From Chromatiales bacterium (lineage in GTDB: Bacteria; Pseudomonadota; Gammaproteobacteria; SZUA-140), in NCBI GenBank assembly GCA_031285245.1, contig JAITWN010000007.1, positions 1 through 5,596 of the forward strand: a DNA stretch of 5,596 nucleotides. Reading direction: 5' to 3'. The notes under the pieces were generated by a model. It searched no databases and had not been told where the DNA came from. It saw nothing but the letters and a program-made list of their open reading frames with translations. Position numbers and translations under genes: made by a program. Positions 1 to 5,014 of the stretch are shown here, one piece after another (position 1 is the stretch's first letter; every line of letters begins with the position of its first letter).

Positions 1-30
1 ACTTGTGGGAGAGGGGCCGGGGGAGAGGGC
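1..30. repeat. Half of a dispersed palindromic GGGAGAGGGG-type repeat
   Basis: The purine-rich start, with ACTTGTGGGAGAGGGG at 1-16 followed by CCGGGGGAGAGGGC, matches from memory the right half of a palindromic intergenic repeat common in gammaproteobacterial genomes. Its missing half would continue leftwards as the complementary CCCCTCTCCC arm. Here it lies within the 3' end of the permease reading frame, where its minus strand encodes the recognisable LSPGPSPT string. Family membership rests on recall; the other arm is outside the window. Confidence 0.6.
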
Positions 31-789
31 AAGAGAGGTAGCAGGCGCCGCAAGATGCACAACAATACCGATTACCGCCATCGCCCACACAATCACCGCG
101 CTCGATGGCAGATCGAGCAGCGCTGAGGCCGTAAGGCCTGCGACATAACTCACCGTCGCGAGTCCATAACCGATGGCCAATTGCCAGCGCGGTGGATAGC
201 GATACGTTGCAAGCGCTGGAATGATGAGGCTGCTGAACACCAGATACACGCCGACGAGTTGCACAGACAGCGTTACCATCACCGCGAACAGTACGTAAAA
301 ACCGATGCGCCCGAATCGCTCGCCGAGCTTGAACCACGCGAACAGAAAAATCGCCGTCAGCACGGCGGCGCGAATGAGCTGCTCGGGCGTCACCCAGAGG
401 ATTTGTCCGGCGAGCAGATCTTTGAGATCCTCGCCACCATGCGGATCATTGGCGAGCAGCAGGATCTGTGCGGTCGATGCGAGCACGAACAGCGCGCCGA
501 TCAGCGCTTCCTGCACTTCAGGGCGCTTGCGCTCGGTCCAGTGCAGCAGCAATGCGGCGAGCAGCGCTGCGATGACGGCCGCGATCTGTGTGCCCCAGTC
601 TTGCGCGCCAAAGCCAAGTGAGTGCGCAGCGATAACGCCAAGACCTGCAACCTGCGCGATCGCAAGGTCGATGAAGACGATGCCGCGCGCAAGCACCTGC
701 TGACCGAGCGGCACATGCGACAGCATGACGAGCAGCCCCGCGATCAATGCGGGCCAGAGAATGCTGAGCTGCATTTCGATATCGCTCAT
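1..789 (-). CDS. ZnuB-like metal (probably zinc) ABC transporter permease, 3' end cut by window edge
   Basis: Inner-membrane channel subunit of an ABC-3 (ZnuB/MntB/TroC) family importer, moving a divalent metal from the periplasmic binding protein into the cytoplasm. The frame is open for 263 residues from the ATG at 789 to the window edge. Hydrophobic segments lie at roughly residues 8-26, 35-56, 67-84, 93-112, 138-155, 164-195, 203-222 and 229-250. Family landmarks include FIDLAIAQVAGLG (39-51, where ZnuB has its ATPase-contact loop), NDPHGGEDLKDLLAGQILWV (114-133) and YLVFSSLIIPA (182-192). The start codon overlaps the znuA-like stop as ATGA, so translation is almost certainly coupled. ABC-3 permeases usually have about 260-290 residues, so the stop should lie just outside. 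The last residues (about 254-263, LALSPGPSPT) are encoded by a dispersed repeat. Metal specificity is inferred; manganese cannot be excluded. Confidence 0.9.
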   Translation of the reverse strand, partial: MSDIEMQLSILWPALIAGLLVMLSHVPLGQQVLARGIVFIDLAIAQVAGLGVIAAHSLGFGAQDWGTQIAAVIAALLAALLLHWTERKRPEVQEALIGALFVLASTAQILLLANDPHGGEDLKDLLAGQILWVTPEQLIRAAVLTAIFLFAWFKLGERFGRIGFYVLFAVMVTLSVQLVGVYLVFSSLIIPALATYRYPPRWQLAIGYGLATVSYVAGLTASALLDLPSSAVIVWAMAVIGIVVHLAAPATSLALSPGPSPTS

Positions 790-1688
790 GGCAATGCTCC
801 GAGCAGACGGTTGATCGTATCGTCGAACAGACTGAACAAATCCTTGGCTTCAGGCGTTCCGCCGACAGAATAGGGCAGCAGCACCACTGGCGCATGCACG
901 CGCGCAGCGAGCCATTGCGCCGCCTTTGGATCGTTGTAAGCATTACGCAGGATCATCTGCGGCGGCGTGGCGGCGAGCTTGGTGACGAGCTCGGCGAGAT
1001 ATCCCGCACTCGGAGGCACACCTGGCTTCGGTTCGATGGCGGCGAGTTCCTTGAGTCCAAGCCAGTGACACAGATACACCTGATCGCGATGGATGAGCAC
1101 GACGCCGACACCTTTCAGCGGCGCGGCCTGCGTTTCCCAGCGCGCGATCGCGGCTTTCCAGCGATTCTGAAAATCCTCACCACGCTGCTGATAGAACGCG
1201 GCGTTGGCGGCATCGATTTGCGCAAGCCTTGCGGTCAATGCGCTTGCAACGATCGCGACATTGCGCGCGTCCAGATGCGCATGCGGATTGCCGAGCGGAT
1301 GGAGGTCGCCTAGCGAGCGATCAACGCTGCTTGGTACTTCGAGCAGTTGCAGATTCGCGTTTGCCTCGAAGTAACCGGGATTGCCTGGCTGAATCTTGCC
1401 GTTGCCCGATTCCTGTAGCAGTACGGGCAACCAGCCAATCTCGAGCTGTGCTCCGGCGGCGACGACGAGATCTGCTGAACGCGCGCGCGCAATCAGGCTC
1501 GGTTTCGCATCGATGCGATGCACGTCCTGGAACGCTGTCGTTGCGATATAGACGTTGACCTTGTCGCCACCGAGCTCATCGGTGAGTGCGCCCCACTCGG
1601 GCGTGGTTGCGAGCACTTTCAATGCTGCATGCGCTGGCAGTGCGACGATAAGCAAAAGCATGGCTAACATGCTGTGGAAGAGTTTCAT
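786..1688 (-). CDS. znuA: ZnuA-like periplasmic zinc/manganese-binding protein of the ABC transporter
   Basis: Substrate-binding protein of the cluster A-I (ZnuA/TroA/PsaA) family, which captures Zn2+ or Mn2+ in the periplasm and delivers it to the permease encoded just downstream. It has 300 residues, typical for the family. A Sec signal peptide covers residues 1-21 (hydrophobic core LLLIVALPAHA), with likely cleavage before ALKVLATTPEW. Candidate metal ligands sit in family positions: His57 in FQDVHRIDAKPS, His135 in GNPHAHLD (His137 nearby), and His200 in VVLIHRDQVYLCHWLGL. The usual acidic fourth ligand is less clear and could be Asp253 in YNDPKAAQW. There is no His/Asp-rich loop of the kind found in many enterobacterial ZnuA proteins, although His130 precedes the second ligand. 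A strong AGGAG lies 8 nt before the ATG (complement of 1697-1701). Its stop overlaps the permease start. Zinc is favoured over manganese by context only; the gene symbol denotes the family. Confidence 0.9.
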   Translation of the reverse strand: MKLFHSMLAMLLLIVALPAHAALKVLATTPEWGALTDELGGDKVNVYIATTAFQDVHRIDAKPSLIARARSADLVVAAGAQLEIGWLPVLLQESGNGKIQPGNPGYFEANANLQLLEVPSSVDRSLGDLHPLGNPHAHLDARNVAIVASALTARLAQIDAANAAFYQQRGEDFQNRWKAAIARWETQAAPLKGVGVVLIHRDQVYLCHWLGLKELAAIEPKPGVPPSAGYLAELVTKLAATPPQMILRNAYNDPKAAQWLAARVHAPVVLLPYSVGGTPEAKDLFSLFDDTINRLLGALP

Positions 1689-1757
1689 GGCGTCGACTCC
1701 TGATTCATAAACGTGGAAATTATCCGTTCGTTTGGTTTAGGGAACCGCTGCAACCAC

Positions 1758-1837
1758 CGTCATTGCGAGGCGAAGCCGAAGCAATCCATCTCCTGGTCGT
1801 CTGGATTGCCACGGAACTTGCGTTCCTCGCAATGACG
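1758..1837. repeat. Palindromic dispersed repeat (GTCATTGCGAGG family) between porin and znuA
   Basis: CGTCATTGCGAGG at 1758-1770 is the exact reverse complement of 1825-1837, giving 13-bp terminal inverted repeats. Nested inside, GCAATCCA at 1781-1788 pairs exactly with TGGATTGC at 1802-1809. The sequence between the two arm sets (1771-1780 and 1810-1824) pairs poorly. From memory, elements with these ends and an internal GAAGCAATCCA are scattered between genes in many unrelated bacteria and act as non-autonomous palindromic repeats or MITE-like units. It begins 9 bases from the porin stop and fills much of the 158-bp gap before znuA, so in RNA it would fold within the operon transcript and could separate or stabilise the two cistrons. 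No target-site duplication is obvious. Confidence 0.8.
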
Positions 1838-1846
1838 AGGCGGGGC

Positions 1847-3232
1847 TTAGAACTTGTGCGCACCATGCGCGCCGATCGCATAGATGTACTGAAGTAAAAA
1901 TTGGCGATCGCGCTCATCGAGCCGCGCTTCATCCCACGCGTATTGCGCGCGTAAACGCGAGAACTCGCTGGGGCTCCAATCGAGCATGATCGTGAAGCGT
2001 TCCGGTGTAGCGCTGAGCAGCGCCGGAAATGCAGAGCTCGACAACGCACCGGACTGCACTAGAGCGATGGATGGATTGCCTGAATCCATCGCGTCGTAGC
2101 GCGCACCGATGCGCCAGCGCGGCTGAAACATGTAAACACCCTGCACGTACCAGCCGGATTGATGGCTGCGATAATCGCCAGAGAGATTCGTACCCAGCGT
2201 ATCGAACTCGAGTTGCCCGTCTTCGGCGCGCCGCATGTATTCGCCTTGTAGCTTGAGCTGGTGCCGCGTGGCGTTGCCATGGGGTGCCCATTTCATCAAC
2301 GCATCCACCACCCAGGTGCGCGATGTGCCGGTGAACGCGTTCACCACTGACGCGTCGAACGCATCAAGGTCGTCGTATGGGCGATCGTCGGAATGCGCGT
2401 TGTGCCACGACAGACCAGCGCGCCAACTGGTCGAATCGCCGATGTCGCCTCCGACATGCGTAAATAGTGCTTGGCTGTTGAGTCCGTTGCGATTCCTGCG
2501 CGTGCCGGGGAAGCTATCGCCGTTGCCGGCTTCCGCGCCGAATTCGAGGAAAGTGTCAGTGGGCGCGAGCCACTTCACCTGCAAGCCGTCTTGTGCGAGT
2601 TGGCTATCGAAGAACGCTTGATAGACGAGCGGCTGATTGACGAAATCCCACGCGTGTGAGTGAGATTCGTTGAGATAGCCGAGTCCGGAGAAGAAGCGAC
2701 CGCCTTTCATAGTGAAGCTGCTCTGGAGTGCGAGCGTGCGGAAATACGCTTCTTCGATGGCGATCTCGTTATCCGCTGTCACCGAGGCGGTGACATTGGC
2801 GAAGAAATAGGGATCGACATTCGCTGATACCGTGAGCTCGGATTCATTCAGATTGAAGCTGCGCTCGCCAGGCCCGATTTCACTTCCGCTCGGTAGAAAG
2901 CCGGCGATCCGGTAAGTCGATGGGTCCGCCGATAGGTTCGCGTAGTTACCGGTAATGATCATCGAGATCGCAGGATTGAATGCGCTCGCGCCGCCGCGCG
3001 CGGTATTTGCCGGTGGTGTGTTGGCAGGGGTAACGAGCGCTGCTGCGGCACGTTGTTCGGCTTCGATTTCATCGATGCGTGCTTCGAGTGCGCTGACTTG
3101 ATTTGCATGCTCCTGCTTGAGCGCATTGAGCTCTGCACGCAGTGTTGAGACTTCATCATCGGCATAGCTGACAACAGGTAGCGCACTCCAGCCAAAGAGG
3201 AGTGCAGCCATGAGTGGCCTTGATTTCGGCAT
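1847..3232 (-). CDS. Zinc-transport-linked outer-membrane porin with N-terminal coiled coil
   Basis: Predicted 461-residue outer-membrane beta-barrel, probably a passive channel that admits metal (or a metal complex) for the ABC system downstream. A signal peptide spans residues 1-24 (MAALLFGWSALPVVSYA, cleavage before DDEV). A heptad-like coiled coil follows at about 26-62 (LRAELNALKQEHANQVSAL), as in trimeric OprP/OprB-type porins, then an Ala/Pro/Thr-rich linker to about 83. From about 84 (FNPAISMIITGNYANL) to the end, alternating hydrophobic and polar strands end in phenylalanine, the usual Bam recognition residue; the tail is GAHGAHKF with two histidines. The ATG at 3232 is chosen because AAGGGA (complement of 3240-3245) lies 7 nt upstream and the signal peptide starts there; an in-frame ATG at 3295 would place 21 unlikely residues before it. 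I do not recognise a named gene. Substrate is inferred from the operon. Confidence 0.85.
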   Translation of the reverse strand: MPKSRPLMAALLFGWSALPVVSYADDEVSTLRAELNALKQEHANQVSALEARIDEIEAEQRAAAALVTPANTPPANTARGGASAFNPAISMIITGNYANLSADPSTYRIAGFLPSGSEIGPGERSFNLNESELTVSANVDPYFFANVTASVTADNEIAIEEAYFRTLALQSSFTMKGGRFFSGLGYLNESHSHAWDFVNQPLVYQAFFDSQLAQDGLQVKWLAPTDTFLEFGAEAGNGDSFPGTRRNRNGLNSQALFTHVGGDIGDSTSWRAGLSWHNAHSDDRPYDDLDAFDASVVNAFTGTSRTWVVDALMKWAPHGNATRHQLKLQGEYMRRAEDGQLEFDTLGTNLSGDYRSHQSGWYVQGVYMFQPRWRIGARYDAMDSGNPSIALVQSGALSSSAFPALLSATPERFTIMLDWSPSEFSRLRAQYAWDEARLDERDRQFLLQYIYAIGAHGAHKF

Positions 3233-3298
3233 GAATGTATCCCTTCGATGTGATAGCGACCGCGCGTGCGCGGTAGGCCGCGCGCAGCAGATCATTCG

Positions 3299-3628
3299 TC
3301 AGCAGGGATGAGGTGGAGCTCGAGACTGAAAATCGGAGTAGGAGCGCTGCTCGACCTGCGCGCAGACGAGTGTGGTGAGATGTGCCGCAATAGCGGGCGC
3401 AAGGCCAATCAAAGGCACGAACGGTGTGCCAGCAGCACCGAGCAGTACCGCGCCAGCAAGACACTCGCCGCAGAGTTGAGGTTTGCTGGTGATATCCGTA
3501 TCCGTGCGCTCAGTCTGATGCGTGGATGCATGCGCAAACGCTGCTGACTGCGCGAACAGCAGCGAAATGATCAGCAGCAAGCGCAGGAATAGCGCACGCT
3601 CTGGAGCATGTTGGAAGGGGGATATCAC
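3299..3628 (-). CDS. Small secreted Cys/His protein, first gene of the metal-uptake operon (DUF2946-like?)
   Basis: Reading from the GTG at 3628 gives 109 residues. A hydrophobic segment at about 11-31 (RALFLRLLLIISLLFAQSAA) looks like a signal peptide ending near AFA-HAS. The mature part has His33 and His37, a CGEC motif at 53-56, a second apolar stretch (LAGAVLLGAAGTPFVPLIGLAPAIAAHL, about 57-83), Cys89, an SRAPP motif near the end, and a C-terminal Cys. This pattern resembles small DUF2946-type proteins found near metal-homeostasis genes, but the assignment is from memory and weak. The next in-frame ATG upstream is at 3820, inside a long hairpin and giving an arginine-rich, non-secretory leader, so GTG is preferred. 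No good Shine-Dalgarno precedes the GTG; it overlaps the stop of a possible leader ORF as GTGA. The porin starts 66 bases after this gene ends, suggesting cotranscription. A role in periplasmic metal handling is inference. Confidence 0.65.
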   Translation of the reverse strand: MISPFQHAPERALFLRLLLIISLLFAQSAAFAHASTHQTERTDTDITSKPQLCGECLAGAVLLGAAGTPFVPLIGLAPAIAAHLTTLVCAQVEQRSYSDFQSRAPPHPC

Positions 3629-3699
3629 AGTGCGCAGAGTATCGGCTTGAGCGCGCCGGCCCGCAAGACGGGCAAGCGGGTATATGCGATACGCAGCAT
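3625..3699 (-). CDS. Possible 24-codon leader ORF coupled to the secreted-protein gene
   Basis: ATG at 3699 opens a 24-residue frame (MLRIAYTRLPVLRAGALKPI, then LCAL) that stops with TGA at 3627-3625. That stop shares four bases (GTGA) with the proposed GTG start of the next gene. Purine-rich sequence precedes it: GAGAG about 5 nt upstream and AGGAG 15 nt upstream (complement of 3715-3719), the latter too distant to be ideal. The peptide matches no family I know. It may serve only to bring ribosomes to a start that lacks its own binding site, or it may be chance. Confidence 0.3.
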   Translation of the reverse strand: MLRIAYTRLPVLRAGALKPILCAL

Positions 3700-3754
3700 T
3701 CCAACTCTCAAACTCTCCTCTCGTATAAGTGAGTCCTCTGCGAAACGGTGACCG

Positions 3755-3823
3755 GCGGCGCCCGTTACGCTTTTTCAGGGCGCGGAGCCGCTGCGCGCCC
3801 TGAAAAAGCGTAACGGGCACCGC
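3755..3823. repeat. Long near-perfect hairpin, 25-bp arms
   Basis: Bases 3760-3784 are the exact reverse complement of 3794-3818, leaving a 9-base loop. One mismatch (3759/3819) is followed by four more pairs (3755-3758 with 3820-3823). The arms carry CGTTACGC and TTTTTCAGGG, mirrored as CCCTGAAAAA and GCGTAACG. Neither side is followed by a run of T, so a simple intrinsic terminator does not fit. It could be a dispersed palindromic repeat, a protein-binding cruciform, or a structured part of a transcript. Confidence 0.85.
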
Positions 3824-3841
3824 TCCAAGCCTTGCGACACA

Positions 3842-3888
3842 TCAGGGAAAAGACAAAATATTTTCCCTGACTCATTTTTCTTATTTTC
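3842..3888 (+). terminator. Terminator-like hairpin with T-rich tail, no gene before it
   Basis: TCAGGGAAAA at 3842-3851 pairs exactly with TTTTCCCTGA at 3861-3870 around a 9-base loop. The plus strand then runs CTCATTTTTCTTATTTTC to about 3888. The T-rich tail favours plus-strand termination, but the stem is only 10 bp with four A-T pairs next to the loop and the T tract starts 3 bases after the stem. No plus-strand gene lies upstream, so it may end a short RNA, block readthrough into pstS, or simply be an operator-like palindrome. Confidence 0.45.
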
Positions 3889-3925
3889 TAGGGTGATCCA
3901 CGGCCTATGAGGCGGGTTCGCCTGC

Positions 3926-3959
3926 TTGTAACAAAAGTGTCATCAAACGGTAATAAAAT
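3926..3959 (+). promoter_or_regulatory. Triple PHO-box-like array and -10 element of the pst operon
   Basis: Three contiguous 11-base units run with no gap: TTGTAACAAAA (3926-3936), GTGTCATCAAA (3937-3947) and CGGTAATAAAA (3948-3958). Each keeps the arrangement of the PhoB half-site CTGTCATAAAA: a TGTCAT-like core then an A-rich segment. Two such units make one PHO box, which replaces the -35 element in PhoB-dependent promoters. TAAAAT at 3954-3959 is a plausible -10, overlapping the third unit, with transcription starting near 3966. Position and neighbouring gene both support PhoB-activated expression under phosphate limitation. Confidence 0.8.
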
Positions 3960-3995
3960 TCTCCTCACTCTTTCCTGGGGCTGGTCTTCCAAGCC

Positions 3996-4982
3996 ATGCA
4001 TTTGAGAAACGCCCTGTTCGCAGTCCTCGCTGCTACCGCTTTGCTCACCATGCAAGTCCCGGTTGGTCATGCCGCTGCTGCCACCGTTGATCCCAGCTTG
4101 CCCGCTTATCAGCGTGTGCCCGGGATGTCCGGGAGTCTCACCTCCATTGGTTCGGATTCACTCAACAACATGATGACGCTGTGGGCGGAGACCTTTCAGG
4201 CTCAATACCCCAACGTCAACGTGCAAGTGCAAGGGGCGGGCAGCTCAACCGCGCCTCCGGCTTTAACTGAAGGCACGTCGAACCTTGGTCCGATGAGCCG
4301 GACCATGAGGCAGACCGAGATACGCGCCTTTGAAGAGCGCTATGGCTATCCGCCGACCGCCGTGCCGGTGGCGATCGACATGCTCGCGGTCTTCGTGCAT
4401 CGCGACAATCCTATTCAAGGATTCACGCTGCCCCAGCTCGACGCCATTTTCTCCAGCACGCGTCGCTGTGGTGAGCCAGATGACATCAAGCGTTGGGGGC
4501 AGCTCGGTCTTACCGGTGCTTGGGCCAAGCGCGACTTCGCGCTCTACAGCCGCAATGCGGTGTCGGGCACTTATGGCTTCTTCAAGGAGCGCGCGCTGTG
4601 CGATGGAGACTACAAAGCTTCCATCAGCGAACAGCCCGGTTCGGCGTCTGTGGTGCAGGGCGTGTCAGAGTCAATCAACGGCATTGGCTATTCCGGCATC
4701 GGCTACCTCACTTCAGGCGTGCGCCCAGTGGCGCTCTCACCTGAAGATGGCGAGCCTTTCGTTGCGCCCACGCCGGAAAATGTCATGAGCGGCGATTATC
4801 CTCTGGCGCGCTTCCTCTATATATATGTAAACCGCCATCCCACCCGCGGCCTGCAACCGCTGGAGCGCGAGTTTCTGAAAATGATTCTGTCGCGACAAGG
4901 CCAGGAAGTGGTGGTGCGGGACGGCTATCTGCCTTTGCCAGCGGCAATCGTAGAAAAAGAGCGCAAAGCGCTGGACCCGTAG
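3996..4982 (+). CDS. pstS: PstS periplasmic phosphate-binding protein
   Basis: Binds inorganic phosphate in the periplasm and passes it to the PstC-PstA permease. It has 328 residues. A signal peptide covers about 1-26 (NALFAVLAATALLTMQVPVGHA). Phosphate-binding loops typical of PstS-like PBP2 domains are visible: IGSDSLNNM (51-59), GAGSSTAPPAL (80-90), GPMSRTM (98-104), Asp128 in AIDML, and SRNAVSGTYGFFKE (185-198). Cys158 and Cys202 could form a disulfide in the exported protein. The C-terminal part (YPLARFLYIYVNRHP, 268-282) is also characteristic. The ATG at 3996 begins a proper signal peptide, but its Shine-Dalgarno is weak; only a GGGG about 15 nt upstream is seen. pstC starts 32 nt after the stop, and the PHO-box array upstream indicates PhoB control. 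Closely related anion-binding proteins (sulfate, tungstate) are unlikely given the motifs and pstC. Confidence 0.95.
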   Translation: MHLRNALFAVLAATALLTMQVPVGHAAAATVDPSLPAYQRVPGMSGSLTSIGSDSLNNMMTLWAETFQAQYPNVNVQVQGAGSSTAPPALTEGTSNLGPMSRTMRQTEIRAFEERYGYPPTAVPVAIDMLAVFVHRDNPIQGFTLPQLDAIFSSTRRCGEPDDIKRWGQLGLTGAWAKRDFALYSRNAVSGTYGFFKERALCDGDYKASISEQPGSASVVQGVSESINGIGYSGIGYLTSGVRPVALSPEDGEPFVAPTPENVMSGDYPLARFLYIYVNRHPTRGLQPLEREFLKMILSRQGQEVVVRDGYLPLPAAIVEKERKALDP

Positions 4983-5014
4983 ACCGAAACGGCAGCGGGC
5001 AGGGGGGAGAAGAA

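Larger units (their letters stand above)
3700..3995. other. Divergent intergenic region between the metal and phosphate operons
   Basis: No convincing protein-coding gene is present between the leader ORF start and pstS. The stretch contains, in order, a GC-rich long hairpin (3755-3823), a second hairpin with a T-rich tail (3842-3888), and a triple PHO-box-like array with a -10 candidate (3926-3959). It must contain the promoters of both operons. The minus-strand promoter could not be placed with confidence, and no clear Zur operator was seen. Base composition shifts sharply from GC-rich (about 3745-3840) to AT-rich (about 3845-3890). Confidence 0.8.

Noticed and set aside
181..621. Plus-strand open frames of 146 and 132 codons across 181-703
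   Set aside because: They lie antisense to the permease, whose translation is clearly a membrane protein; their products are Arg/Gln-rich with no domain and are shadows.
1711..1747. Internal promoter before znuA (GATAAT on the minus strand, complement of 1719-1724)
   Set aside because: The -10 is acceptable, but no recognisable -35 lies 16-18 bases upstream, so it is not listed.
3260..3273. Small GC-rich hairpin between the secreted-protein gene and the porin gene
   Set aside because: The stem is about 5-6 bp in locally GC-repetitive sequence with no T tract, so chance is a sufficient explanation.
3680..3692. Zur-operator-like palindrome GTATATGCGATAC
   Set aside because: Only 4 bp of each arm match, and it lacks the expected TGTTATA/TATAACA core, so it cannot be called a Zur site.
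3629..3820. N-terminal extension of the small secreted protein to an ATG at 3820
   Set aside because: The extension is arginine-rich, passes through the long hairpin, and would bury the signal peptide internally; the GTG at 3628 gives a normal exported protein.
3755..3823. Integron attC site
   Set aside because: The palindrome ends read GTTACGC and GCGTAAC, in the wrong orientation and failing the RYYYAAC/GTTRRRY core consensus; no integrase or cassette is nearby.
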